Positions 10,133 through 21,523 of a stretch of DNA of 64,000 bases are shown piece by piece (within the stretch, counting starts at the first letter, position 1; each line of letters starts with the position of its first letter). The translations under genes and the position numbers were made by a program. The notes under the pieces are model-generated. The model was given only the letters and a program-made list of their open reading frames with translations, was not told where the DNA came from and ran no database searches. This stretch comes from Isoetes taiwanensis (lineage: Eukaryota > Streptophyta > Lycopodiopsida > Isoetales > Isoetaceae), in NCBI GenBank assembly GCA_021234155.1, contig JAJEKV010000073.1, positions 5,120,001 through 5,184,000 of the forward strand, in the 5' to 3' direction.

Positions 10133-11776
10133 TGTGGCGTTCGGGGGCGATTATCACGGTCCCGGGTGGTATCTTTATCTTTGCCTGCGTCAAATCAACG
10201 TACCGCTCCTCGTGGCGTTAATGCGCTAACGTGTAGCCAGGTGGGTAGCCCTAGGGGGCAACGTGCCAGAAATATGTGCAACTATTAATGGGCACATTCT
10301 CCAATGTACACATTAATGTGGGCACACATTTCCATGTGGACACTTGATGCCAAGTGGGCCATACCCAAGTGTGCAATTAATGTGCACATTTTCCAATGTA
10401 CACATTAATGTGGGCACACATTTCCATGTGGGCACACTTGGCCACCTAGCCATTAAAGGCAAGTGGGCCCATTACCAATTATCCCACATGCCTAAAGGGG
10501 ATAATGGAAACCTAGCCAACCCCTTGTCTATTAAGGGAGGGAAACCCTAACTTGCCCAATTTTCGTTTCTAGGGTTTTAGAACTCTGTTAAACTGCCTCC
10601 CAGACTCTGCCTGAGAGAATTGCACCATTAGTTTCCCTTGATTCGAGCGTTTCAGCAGGATGGTCGAGCTCCGGTCAGGAGGAGCCACTCAAGGATCAGG
10701 TATTTGGCCAATTAGATAGTCTAAACCCTATTTCAGTCATAGAATCAGTAGGTTTAGCCTATTAAATTGCCCATAGCAGCCTTCTAGATCTCTAGATACC
10801 AGCCTCTAACTAAAGAACCTAACTCTATGATGTAGATTAGATATAGTTCTTTAGTTCTTACCTGTGATGTATATGGATGATGTATCTCTATGAACTCCTT
10901 GTATTGGGAAGGGGTAGAGACCTAAAGCTTAGTAGTAGATGCTCCTAGAGTAGCCTCTCTAGCACACTATAGATTAGGCACGTGCCAAGAACCACACCTG
11001 GTTGTGGGTGAAGGGCGGGAGGCTTAGAAGGAGGTTAGGTGTCGACTCTTGAGCGATCCCTATGGTGTGTTAGTGCTCTGCGGGGGATCATTGTGGCCCC
11101 AGGTCTAATGGCTTGCCACCGAGTCTTGGCAAGGCATGGGCTCGACACCCGTGGGGTGGGGTTCACCTTCCAATGGGTTCAAGTCGAATACGGGCAGTGG
11201 CCCTCTAGTCACCTTGAGTCGGCATGTAGATCTCTGGAGGGGTGATCCCTACACCCCCCCATCGGGCGGGGGAGATGAAACCCGAGAATAGCCCTTTTGG
11301 CTATGCATCCGGGGCTACGATCGAGGTCCCAACACTTTTCAGCCTACTCAGCAAAGTGTGCACGGAGGGGCGGATGGAGTGGACAACCCTAGGCCATGTT
11401 CATATGCCGGTAAATCCATTGCCATGAATTACATGCGAAATGATCTCACGGAGACCCAAGCGTCGTCATCCCCTTGAGTGCGAGCCTTGGGTAGAACTCC
11501 CCATATGTATTGTGCTCACCTTGTTTATCACGGATGTGATGGACCACCCTTGAGGTGGATATGTGCTTATGTTATATCTTGACATATATGTTTACGCTTC
11601 CGCGCCTAGGTAGACCACGAGGGAGGCGGGGTAAAATGACCCTTCACTCTTCCCACTGGAACCCGGCACGGTTGCGGTGTTATGTGGAGGAGCCTGTATT
11701 ATCGGCATGGAGCTGGTATGGGGGATGAACTCTGTTTGTATCGGTGAGTGCAGGTATCTGAGTAGGGAGCGTCACA
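10133..11776 (+). repeat. 3' LTR of gypsy copy 1
   Basis: The LTR starts TGTGGCGTTC after the PPT and ends GCGTCACA, and its last 115 bases match the window's first 115. It is 1644 bases, against 1470 and 1562 in copy 2. It contains a 92-base tandem duplication (10293-10384 and 10385 onward) rich in CACATTAATGTG, which copy 2 has once. The right flank, ATCGA, cannot be checked against a left flank because that is outside the window. Confidence 0.9.
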
Positions 11777-12734
11777 ATCGAAATCAAAATAAAAAAGGAA
11801 GGGGATCCAACTATTTTAATAATAATGTGTTTTTTTTAATATTTTAACGGATGCTTACAATGGTTCCTCAAAATTTCCCGAACCCTGACTAAGAGCCAGT
11901 TCACATGCTTGTAAAAGGGTTCACTGTATGTGAACCGGCTCTTAGGTCTAATTATTCTTTTCATATATTTAAAAGTTAACCATTGGATTATAAACCATTG
12001 AAATGTTAAATATACACAATAAAATCTGACAAAAATATATAAATACATGCCGAATATGATTTAGCTTCAAGTGAAATCAAGCAAGCATAAACCCACCAAC
12101 AACTACTTCTATAGCATGAAATTCATGGTACCCAACTACAAAATTAGGGATATGTTTTAAGATTCGTGACCAGGCCGCAAATTCCTCGTGAAGTATGGCT
12201 ATAGCCTTGTAGCTGGTCTAGTGGCCAAAGAACTCCTTCCAAGTGCCAAAAATTCTTCTCAATGTATGGCCATGGCCCTGCAGGAGATCTAAACAGGCAT
12301 TGAAGCATTTGATTTCTCCATGATATAGAGCCGCACCCACCCGGGTGGCCGGGGTGGTGTAGCATAGAGTGGAGGGGGGGGGTTGCATTATTCTATAGAG
12401 ACCCCCATGATACTTTGTATTTCTCCATGGTAGAGGTATGCGTCCACCCATGTATGTGATGTTAGCTGTGTGAGATCATTATCGTTATTTGTTATATACA
12501 ACATGGTGACCAACCTTCTTGGTTGTCGCGTATAGCCAAGGGGCATACCCCAAGGCTAAATGGTCACTTGGTGGTTTTGTTTAGCTTTGTTTTGGCATTC
12601 CTTTACTCCAAAATTATATTTGCTTCAATCAAGAGTGGCCTCCTCACCGGAGAGGGGCCTCAAATTATATTTGCTTCCATCGGGGGAGGTGTGTTTCCAT
12701 GCTTCTTAGTTTGAACTATTCATTTTGGCATATC
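11777..12734. other. Unassigned spacer
   Basis: AT-rich flank of the gypsy element. I see no gene. Near 12180-12290 a loose duplication of a phrase like ATGGCTATAGCCTTGTAGC / ATGGCCATGGCCCTGCAGG is visible. The short frames here have no recognisable motif. Confidence 0.5.
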
Positions 12735-14478
12735 AATATTTTTTTTTTTTTTTTTTTTTTGAAGGGCCTTAAGCTTTATTCACCAACTAAAAACCGAGCA
12801 ACAAAAATGCAAAGACGAGATTATAACCCCATTGGACAAACCGATCCAACTGAAGCACAACCACACCTATGCAAAAGAATGAATCAAGGTAAGTATGCCC
12901 GGATCAATACTTTCTTCTCTTGATCAAGAGAAGAACAATTGTAAGCCATAACAATTTTATTTTGCCCCATTGAAGAACAACCTCATCTGCGGTATCTACC
13001 CCTTAAAGATAAACAACCTCCTTCTCTTCAGTTGACCATAAAAAAGCCGACCACATGCGAGATGAAAAGCTTCGTTTCCGTAGTTTGGGCCAAAGCATCG
13101 GGATAGATAGCAAGCAAAATTTGCTGGCTATATCGAGACATGCCAAATAGGGTCAACAACCAAGACCATGCATCCGAAGCCGCTCACACAAGAAAAACAA
13201 TGCTCAATACTCTCAACCCTTTTTGGCATAAAGGGCGAGCTCAAATCCGATTATCCATTTTATGGACTAACACATTGACTCTAAAGGCATCTATGGATCA
13301 CTTGCCACCACAAAACTACTATTTTGGGATGAAGCGGCTTATCTCATACCCATATCAAACACTTTTCCATTGTGGGTGAGGACTGCGGATGCCACCTATT
13401 AGATGGAGGCAGGATCACGGGATTTCGAAATGCAAAAAGCAATTTATACCACGAGAGGAAACTGGCCCTTGGCTGGATATCCTGATAGCAACCCCATATG
13501 GCTACCTCAATCTATGGACCAGAATCCTGTGGCAACCATGCATCAATATGACTCCAGATTACTCTGTCCCATCTGTACAACAAGAACTTTGTTCTAAATG
13601 CTTTCCATGACATGAGATGACCAGACTCATTCCAAGCCGCAATAGTCGATACCGGTTGCTACCCATCGTCGTTGTGTCTTTGAATGAACAACCACACTTA
13701 GAGGCACATTCTCTGGAGTGTCCTGCAAAGGAATCCACCAGCATGGAGTGGAACCTCATGATTAATATGAAAAAAAGACCTGACAGTATCCCAAGCAACA
13801 AGCAACCCCTTTAGAAAGGGAGAAGCATTAGGATCTGGGATGCATATGATAAAGCAAAGCCCAAGGAAGGAGGGGCTTAATGGTGGCCTTATGAAATGGG
13901 AGACAATCTTTGAATCGACCGCACCAACAACCTCGGGCCGGGAGAATCATCCTTACCAATGAGAATCCTCCAAATGAACTTTGATATCATCACCTTGCTT
14001 TGGAGGTAAAAATCCAACATACCAAGACCATCAGCTGCCTTAGGTCTAATGCATTTCGCCCAAGCTACCTTGACCACCTCTCCTAACTCATTTCCACCCC
14101 AAATAAAATTTCGACGATATGCACAATCTCCTCCATCTTACATCCCGCCAGAATAATAGAGTAGATGCCATGTAGACATGAGTATTACTAAGAACACATT
14201 TAGCCACAGTGATTCTATCGGGCATGGACAGTTTAGCTGTATTCCACCAAAACAAGTGCTTTTGCAACCCACTAATGATTTCATCCCAAGCATCTGAAGC
14301 AGAGACGTGAATTCCAACTGGGATACCAAGCAACTTTGTCAATGTCATGCTGGTGGCTTCCCTTGCAAGGTATGCATGATCAGCAGCCTTTATGTGCACT
14401 TGTACATCCAAAGAACCATCATCCAATTAAATTGGGATTATGTCAACTCTAAAATCACGCCAACCTGTTGTTGTCTTC
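12735..14478 (-). mobile_element. LINE, 5'-truncated, family 1 (copy a)
   Basis: On the minus strand the frames at 14426-14088 and 14077-13889 read KLLGIPVGIHVSASDAWDE, FWWNTAKLSMPDRITVA and KAADGLGMLDFYLQSKVMI. This is the part of LINE ORF2 after the RT palm. The same peptides occur in the + strand LINE at 61379-61864, so both belong to one family. The element ends at a poly(T) run (12739-12760), the reverse of its oligo(A) tail, preceded by AATAAA-like and CCTTC motifs. It is truncated near 14478 and carries stops, so it is dead. Confidence 0.88.
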
Positions 14479-14871
14479 TAGGTGGTTTTTGTTTTTTTTA
14501 ATCTTTTTTTTTGGACTTCAAAAATAACATAAGGTTGCGATTCACGTGTGACGTTTCATATGCGAATTGAAATATGCCAAAATGAAGAGCAAGTTGCTAA
14601 GATAGATGAGCCCAAAATTGAAGAGCATTTAGATGATAATATTAGGTTTGATAACAACAGTTGCATTATTTATGCGGGCAATTCCTGGACTTCGAAATTA
14701 TCGATACATGGCACAAACATCATACAAAAATATCATATATTCCAATAAAACATTAAGGGATCAATCCATGTTTTTCCACATATTTAACAAGGTGTGGTTC
14801 CATTGTCAGCCGTTCTATCCAGTTCTGGGTATGAATCTAACACTTCACCCACCGTCATCCCCATAGCCAAA
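14479..14871. other. Unassigned spacer
   Basis: AT-rich DNA between the LINE and the decayed gene on the minus strand. A short + strand frame (14548-14748) has no recognisable motif. Nothing else is seen. Confidence 0.4.
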
Positions 14872-17575
14872 TTATTCATAATAGACACAAACTTCACGGA
14901 AAATCATCATTAGCAAAGTTTTTGGACCGTAAGATGGTGGATTCAGGGTCTGCGTTTGATTGTAGAAGCATTTGAGAGCATCATCATCCATTATGATTAT
15001 ATCATCCTTATTCTCGATACCAAGTTCGTCCATCATGTTACTCAAGTGTTTGATGAAGATAGGCTTGCCTGTTGGATCCTTGGGATTAGTGAACTTCACA
15101 CATTTGTTCTGATCCCAAAAGGTCAGCCAATGTCTATGCATTTCCCCCAGTGCCTCCAAAGTATCCTTGATGTTCCTTAGTTCCATAGATGACCAAATAC
15201 CATCTTCGAAATAACCCAGATGCCTCATCTAGCATCTCCTTCAAAAGTCGCGGCCCGGATAGATCCACTTGGTGTTTGATTCTACGGTGCTTGAAGAAAC
15301 CGATCTCTAGCCACTTTATTTTTGGAAAAGTCTTGCAAAAGGACTCTGTTTAGGGTCGAACGGCACAACCTTTTAGAAGCGCAATGCAAGCCTGAAACAT
15401 CAAACATGTATCCGAATCGACAAGATCACGATAACATAACACAAACAATACAAACGCGGCAAGCGTGATTTGAGTTAGTCTTAACCAAATCGCGTTAACA
15501 CCGCGGATTTAGTTTGGCAACGAAAAATAATCAAAAGCACACGCTGGCGATTTAATTCAAAGGTAATACAAATTAAATCACGCGTGGCGCGATTTAAATG
15601 GCAAGGCCATACCTATCATCTTCGGTTTATTTCCAGTCGTGCCATTCTCCCCTTCGCCACCCTTAATCTTCGTGCTCTTACATTTGTTAGAATTGTTATT
15701 TTCTATTAGTTCCATTTGCGTCCTTCACAACCGACATTATTTTACTATTGATTTGGCAAACACCCGTGAATCACTAGAGTCGCCTTGGTTGCCTTCGGTT
15801 TGATTGCCACATCCAATTAGTTCATTGTTAACACAGAAATCTACTCTATTGTTGCTTGCATCACCCTGAAGGGAGGCAAGGATATTCCCTAAGTTCGCCT
15901 TGATCACATTACTTTGAGCAGCCAGTTTAGCAGCTATTTGTTCATTGCTTTCCTTATCGGTCGCTGCGTACACTAGTTCCCTCACGAGAACCATCGTCCA
16001 CTTTTGAATTGGACAAGTCTACGAGACTTTTGATTGCTGATGATTTCAGGTTGCCATAAGGGCCTTTAGGAGATTTGGCAAGCACATGCATGAGGAATGG
16101 TTCAAGAAAGTCTTTGGCCTTGCTCATCACTCACAAAGCGGTGACATCTTCTAACACCCATAAGAGCCTCTCGGGGCAATATAACCTCCAACATGAAGCT
16201 CCAAGCGGTTGTATCAATTGGAGCAAATGCCTCGACGAGGTAAGCAGCCATAGACGGGAAATCCATTTTTATTTAAGGGCCCTTCTCCTTAGTTTGTAGC
16301 TTCGTGCTTGATTTTCCCACTTAGGAGGGGTCCCATCCTCATCCTCTTCCGACTCATCCTGCTCGATCGATCCTGATCCATATGATAGAATATAGTTCTT
16401 AAGTCTGGATCATCTAGAAGAAAACATTCCCATGCACTGCTATTGTCACCCTTGGCCTTAGCAATATCATATTCCTCGTCTGACAGCATGGCTATCATAA
16501 TAAAGATCACATGTGCCATCTTCCGTTCTGTTCGCAGCTCATTATCCTTAACATCATATATTAGGAATCCCTCCCTAATAACTTTGAGGCACTCCAGATC
16601 ATGAGCAGCGGATAGTGCATGCAGATGTGACTCACCTGAAGGACAAACGATGACAATAGTGAAGGACCTCTCAGTTGTCAATCCTATACATCTGGTAAAG
16701 AAGCTGCTGTAGTCCTTCTGGTTCATGCCCATATCTCCTCTCCCACCCCTGCTGTCCAACACAAAGAGTGATATATTTTTAAGGCAAGAAGTTGATTCTG
16801 GCAAGAGACCTTTGTACCCAATGGAGACTGAATACTGGACAATGTCTTCTTCTCCAGTAATCTTCTTCGCAAGGGCCACTTTTCTTCTCAACTCGGCCAG
16901 TACCTTAGGGGGTAGAGTCTCCTTATGTTTTGTATTTTTAGCCTTCCAATTCTTTAGGAAGTCCTTTGACCAGAATATAAACTTCTTGATGTCATCATTA
17001 TTGACCTTGTATTTGTCCAGCAATCCAATTTCAGATAATGCCACATCCCCCGATAGCCTTTGTAACTCAGCTCCTACAGCTGACTTCATTGTTCGTACAT
17101 CCTTCACATGACTGCAACACTCAATGAAGGACATCCTATCCTTAGTGAAAGCACTCTTCTTGTATAAGACTTCCTTCTTTAAGCACTGGTCTAAAACCCA
17201 AATGGTCTCAGCGTCGTCTAGCCCCTGAGTCTTTCTCATCTCTGTCACATTCAAGTCAAAGATGCTTACATCAACAGAGGGCACCCTACCCATAGTATCC
17301 GGCAGCCCTTGTGCATAAAGCGTCCCGAATTCATTCCACTTTTGCCATACTGCCTCCTTACAAAACACAATCGTATACGAGTCTGTTGGGCCTGACCTGC
17401 TAGATGAGCTTTCAGAAGGAACTGCAATGTCATCACCACCTTTTTTCTTTGATTTTCTTGCAGTTTTCTTCTTCTCCTGTATAATTGTCTGCGACAGAGT
17501 CCGCTCCAGCAGCTTGAAAGCCTCAGACTTTGACCCGCCCTGTCTGGTGGGTAATGGGCAGCCATATTCCACCCA

Positions 17576-17997
17576 CTGTTGGCGATCGCGTGGCGCGGTT
17601 GCTCCACGTATGGACCGCCAAAAAATACGGGCATTGAATCATTATCGAGACAAGAAACACGCGGTCGCGATTTCAATAGAAAAGATCAACCTCAAAAGCA
17701 CGCTGGCGTGAAATGAATTAAATACCAATGCAATTCCGCCCGGCAGCTTTGAATCGGTTAAATTCATCGCCCGGCGTGCTTTCAAATGAAACCAAATCAT
17801 GCGGGCGTGCTTTCAAATCAAATCCAATTCACGCCAGGTGAAATGTTAAAGCACGCCTGGTGTGAATTGATTTGATTTGAAAGCACGCCTGGCGTGATTT
17901 GGTTTCATTTGAAAGCACGCCTGGCATGAATTGGTTTCATTCGAAAGCACGCCTGGCGTGAAGATTAAAATGCTAACATCCTAATGCAGTCAATTAC
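17576..17997 (-). other. Intron 2 of the DGQH gene, packed with palindromic motifs
   Basis: The borders are GT at 17996-17997 and AG at 17576-17577, reading the minus strand. The flanking reading frames do not join in phase, so a further indel must exist or the acceptor differs. The intron is almost entirely built of the CACGCCTGGCGTG repeat array. Confidence 0.6.
17699..17963. repeat. Tandem array of CACGCCTGGCGTG units
   Basis: Motif copies or degenerate copies sit at 17699-17710, 17768-17778, about 17803, 17830-17840, 17852-17864, 17884-17896, 17916-17928 and 17948-17960. The best units are spaced 32 bases apart and linked by GAAAG and ATTTGGTTTCATT phrases. The motif is a palindrome apart from its central base. 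Confidence 0.9.
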
Positions 17998-19186
17998 CTT
18001 TTGTATAGAAATGTCTTCCCCATTTCATTCAAAGTTGCACTAATCTCAGCTAAATCTGCAGGTGAAGTATTGGCATCCAAGAGTCGACACCTCCTATACG
18101 CATAGTGATTGTAGAACACGCTATGGCCCGTTTGTTATGCCTGCCTGATGAGGGCCTTTTGTGCCTCAACAGAATGCTGCCCGTCGATGATGACGAATTT
18201 AATGTTATCATTTAACATTAACTCCTCGAAGTTCGTCCACACAGCAGGCTTGTTCGAGATCATATCCCAAGGTAACACATCCGCTGCCATAAGCATTTGA
18301 CCTGGATTACTAATCATGCTCTGAACAATCTCCATGGCATGTGCAGGATCATATCTTCTGCTAACATAAATGGAGCTTGGTGAACGGATGAGGGACTTCA
18401 CATGGATCGCAAAAGTTTCCTTAAGACCCAATGGATAATGGTCAGCATACTTATTCAGCTTGTTCATGGCCTCTAGCTGTGCCACCTGTCCTGTTCATTC
18501 TCAAAAACAGAAGCCTCCATGCCTTCGACAACTGCAGGAAGAACATCCTTCCCTAGATTTAGGACCCTCCTAGAAGCTTTCAAGTCAGCTAATTCCCTAG
18601 CTTGCTGCAAATAGTGACTTGGTGTCGGTTTATTGAACATGCCTCTACGCACAGCTGTAACCCCTTGGCAAATAGATATTGGCGTAACTGCTACATTGGT
18701 GGGCCAGCCATACTTAAAACATGTCTCACCGTTCACATCTGTCTTCATGAACATATCCTTGTATGCAGTAGCTCTACAGTGAGTAAGTCTGAGCAGATCT
18801 TTCTTCTGCTTATGTGTAATCTCCAAGAGCAATTTGCAGTTGGTGTCGTCCTCTTCCTCACAAGAGATTTAGATCCCTTGTTTGGTCATCTTGTCTGCTT
18901 CCTTTTTCCTCGAGAAGAGAGTTAAGTCGAGCTTGCCATTTGTCTTGGCAAGGTCAACGTACCACTCGGCACCCTCGTCCATTTCCTCTTCAGGGCAGGC
19001 AGGGTCAGTGGTTGCTATAAGAATCGACCCTTCATCATCTAAGGTGAGATCATATGGTACAGCATCTGGGTCGTCTACCCTAGGTTTCTTGCCAGGAATA
19101 GAACCCGAATTATTAGGGGTTTTCTTCCTCTTGGGCACTGCAAAAGAAGATGAACATTTTTTAGAGTACTTTTCAGAACAAGAGAT

Positions 19187-19237
19187 CACGCTTGGCGTGG
19201 ATTTAAACCTAAATTAGTACAATTCACGCTTGGCGTG
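19187..19237. repeat. Two CACGCTTGGCGTG motifs in intron 1
   Basis: Identical copies at 19187-19199 and 19225-19237 lie in intron 1 of the DGQH gene, a few dozen bases from the splice acceptor. A weaker third copy follows near 19263-19272. Confidence 0.85.
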
Positions 19238-19439
19238 TTGGTAGCTCCTATTATGAACCATGCTATGCGTGAATTTGAAACTAAATTAGTTTGCATCCAT
19301 ATTTTAAGCTACATACCCTTTATGAATCCATATTTCACACTATTTAACCTCATTGAACATTGCTATCTCCAACTGTCTAACACTGCTATATTCTATAAAA
19401 CAGAGCAAAATTATGTTCTACAAAACGGACAATCAGAGC

Positions 19440-19560
19440 ATTAACTGATGATAATACTTAAAATTCATGCAAAGCATAATAACTCAAACTCATGCAAAGC
19501 ATATTAACTGAAGGCAAGGAAATAACTCAAATTCATGCAAGCATAATACTCTCTACACAG
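19440..19560. repeat. Short repeats in intron 1
   Basis: A phrase of the type ACTCAAATTCATGCAAAGCA is repeated three times at intervals of about 40-60 bases. No function is apparent. Confidence 0.6.
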
Positions 19561-19707
19561 TGTGTATTCTATGGCAAATTAAATACCTTGAATAGGAGGG
19601 GTCTGATCAACGTCCTCTGAAACTTGAGAAGTGCCGGGTTTTGAGATTCCTCTTCCACCGCTTCCTCGGGCCCGTCCGCCTCGACCTCGATTCATTTTAG
19701 AAGACAT

Positions 19708-20197
19708 CTCCGGAGTCGCCTAGTAACAGAGTCGGAAGGTCGCTCGGATACGCGCTCGAGCTGCTCGAGAAATAGCTGGCAAGAAATAGCTTTTTCTACC
19801 TGTACAAGAGAAATTTGAATTTCAAGAAAGCACAATATGCAGTTTCAAAATATTTTTGACATATAAAAATAATAATGACGAAGATTCACTTTCAAATAAA
19901 AAAGAAGAACCCGTCCGCCGACTTTTTTCATTGAGTTTTTAAAAAGCAATCTACCGTGTTCTTGCATTGATTACATTTATCCCGCCTAAATGTAATTAAC
20001 CTAAGCTTTCTTCTAACTCGAATTTTTCCCGACCGCCTGAGTTTCCATAGCGCCTGTGATTTCGAGAACTCGAATCAGCTTCTCAAGAATGGCTACAGAA
20101 TTCTGGTACTCATCTCATTCCTATAGCTTGAACATTAATTTCCAATAGTAGGTGTCTGAATAGCAATTGTCCGCGATTAATCGAAGATGAATGTTTC
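19708..20197. other. Unassigned, upstream of DGQH gene
   Basis: This should contain the promoter of the minus-strand gene starting at 19707. I see no convincing TATA box. The DNA is AT-rich without coding signal. Confidence 0.4.
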
Positions 20198-20434
20198 ATG
20201 TTAACTACAAATCAGAAAAGGAAAGTAGGATTATACAAGATCGACTCCATCGATCCGACTGCAAACTGTCATGGAATTCCGCTTGGGGATAAGTATGTCC
20301 GAAGTTACAAGATTAATCTGGCTTTAGCTATGGATGAAGCTTTATTCGCAGACACCCCTAAGTGGGGATACGGTTGGAGAAAGTGTTGGAACATTTGTTG
20401 CATGGCCAAGAAACCGCTTAAAAAAGGTATGTAA
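20198..20434 (+). CDS. Possible exon, hypothetical protein (+ strand)
   Basis: An open frame encodes a compact peptide containing ANCHGIPLGDKYVRSYKINL and WGYGWRKCWNICCMAKKPLK. It runs into AAAAAAG/GTATGT, a good splice donor, at about 20428. The amino-acid make-up (Trp, Cys, Tyr, mixed charges) looks like real protein, unlike the shadows around it. I do not recognise it. It lies on the strand opposite to the DGQH gene and could be a separate, partial gene. Confidence 0.35.
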   Translation: MLTTNQKRKVGLYKIDSIDPTANCHGIPLGDKYVRSYKINLALAMDEALFADTPKWGYGWRKCWNICCMAKKPLKKGM

Positions 20435-20557
20435 CATGTATTACATTGTAGAAATATAGAAGTAGACAAAATTTGTTGTATTCATTGGAAAAAGTTTACA
20501 ATTGTATATAATCTGGATAAACCAGACAAAATCCCAGACTACTGTTTCAAGCCCAAG

Positions 20558-21130
20558 TCACTCGAGTAGCCGGGCTATCGATACTCCCATTTCCATTCCA
20601 GGGCATAGTGAATGGATCGTAAAACCCCAAAAAACCCTGTGCTCTAGCTCCACCTCCCCTTTCGCTCCACCTCCCCGCTCCTCCTCCCCCGCTCCATCTC
20701 CCCGCTCCATTGGTTGAGCCATCTCCAATCGTATGTCACTTTGTGGTAGTGGTTCGTGTTGGGGCATCCGGGCATAGAGGCTAGCCACTAAGAAACGCGC
20801 AGCTCCCTCATTTTGAATCTCGAAATGACGATTGCGAGATTCACTCTCGATCAATGCATGTACCGCATGATCGGTGATCATATAAGAGGGCCACCTCGGT
20901 GAGATTGCAAGGGCCTCGTGAGCCCGATTTATAATTGCCCTGGCTTTTGTCGCCATCATCATTACTTGATCCAAGTAATCGCAGGGTTGCAAGACCGGTG
21001 CTCCAAATGACCGGGTGCTCTACCGCGATTCAACCGGACTGGAGCTTGGAGCCGAAACTAGAGCTGGGCTGTGTGATTGCTGCCCCAAATGTAATTCCAA
21101 TGCATCTTCGTCACCAACCGGGTGATTAAT
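20558..21130 (-). pseudogene. Decayed ORF, unknown protein
   Basis: A minus-strand frame from about 21130 to 20558 reads through with one TAG near 21035. It has an Ala-rich helical part (MMATKARAIINRAHEAL, ITDHAVHALIESESRNRHFE) and a Gly/Glu-rich tail. No family was recognised. It shares strand and neighbourhood with the DGQH gene and may be part of the same former element. Confidence 0.4.
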
Positions 21131-21177
21131 GTAACTTGGCATCTATCAATAGGAAGTGAGCGGAGTATCAGTATTCA

Positions 21178-21289
21178 CACCTGGCGTGTTATATTTATTT
21201 ATTTATAAACTTAGAAACTAAGAGACACGCCCGGCGTGTTTAACTTAAAAGTTGAAACTAGGGATAAAATTGTTTGTACGCTCAGCGTG
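21178..21289. repeat. Three palindromic motifs left of the hairpin
   Basis: CACCTGGCGTG (21178-21188), CACGCCCGGCGTG (21226-21238) and TACGCTCAGCGTG (21277-21289) are spaced about 50 bases apart and lead up to the hairpin, whose own ends carry the same motif. Confidence 0.85.
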
Positions 21290-21312
21290 TAAACTGCTAT
21301 ATAGGAAAAACT

Positions 21313-21481
21313 ATACACGCTCGGCGTGCATTCAGCAGAGAGGGATAAGTAAATAGATAAAGGCCAGGCAATTATTTACACACTTGCATATAAATAATTG
21401 CCTGGCCTTTATCTATTTACTTATCTATCTGTACAGGTTTTTTTTTTCTCCCTCTCTGCTGAATGCACGCCGAGCGTGTAT
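21313..21481. repeat. Near-perfect 66-bp stem hairpin (fold-back element)
   Basis: Inner arms 21345-21378 and 21391-21424 are exact 34-base reverse complements around a 12-base loop. Outer arms 21313-21344 and 21450-21481 are exact 32-base reverse complements. A 25-base insertion (21425-21449, with a T-run) bulges one side. The tips carry CACGCTCGGCGTG / CACGCCGAGCGTG, linking it to the dispersed motif. A perfect stem in so decayed a region suggests a recent origin or selection. It could be a fold-back MITE or a small-RNA precursor; nothing here decides between them. Confidence 0.92.
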
Positions 21482-21510
21482 TCATATTCAAGGCTAAGGT
21501 TAGCATGGAA

Positions 21511-21523
21511 CACGCTTAGCGTG
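21511..21523. repeat. CACGCTTAGCGTG motif right of hairpin
   Basis: A further copy of the dispersed 13-bp motif, 30 bases beyond the hairpin. Confidence 0.8.

Larger units (their letters stand above)
1..11776 (+). mobile_element. Ty3/gypsy chromovirus, decayed (copy 1)
   Basis: This is an almost complete LTR retrotransposon on the + strand. Its 5' LTR is cut by the window edge, and its 3' LTR is at 10133-11776. The order protease, RT, RNase H, integrase, chromodomain is that of Ty3/gypsy chromoviruses. Every domain is split by frameshifts or stops, so no polyprotein can be read through. About 6 kb lies between the PBS and the RT, which is long for a chromovirus, and it includes coding-like segments with no clear Gag hallmark. 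A second member of the family lies in the opposite orientation at 39228-52162, and the two can be aligned over leader, pol and LTRs. The family assignment is firm; the internal ORF borders are approximate. Confidence 0.93.
14872..19707 (-). pseudogene. Decayed multi-exon gene with DGQH (ParB/Srx-like) motif
   Basis: Four exons can be read on the minus strand: 19707-19587 (start MSSKMNRGRGGRARGSGGRG, donor CAAG/GTATTT), 19137-17998 (acceptor TTTTGCAG, donor AAAAG/GTAATT), 17575 to about 15613 (donor GATAG/GTATGG) and 15391-14872 (acceptor TGTTTCAG). Exons 1 and 2 join in phase. Exon 2 contains FVIIDGQHSVEAQKALI near 18150-18200, which resembles the DGQHR core of ParB/sulfiredoxin-like folds; this is an inference. 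Exon 3 holds a clean 427-codon frame (17572-16289) that I do not recognise. In-frame TAA codons (18869, 18135), a frameshift near 18480 and several shifts after 16289 mark it as a pseudogene. All three introns hold copies of the CACGCNNGGCGTG motif. Confidence 0.75.

Noticed and set aside
17699-17963. CRISPR-like regular repeat array
   Set aside because: The spacers are near-identical low-complexity phrases, not unique sequences; the DNA is eukaryotic and intronic, with no cas genes.
18135-18871. Stop-codon reassignment or readthrough in the DGQH gene
   Set aside because: Frameshifts in the same gene show simple decay, so recoding is unnecessary.
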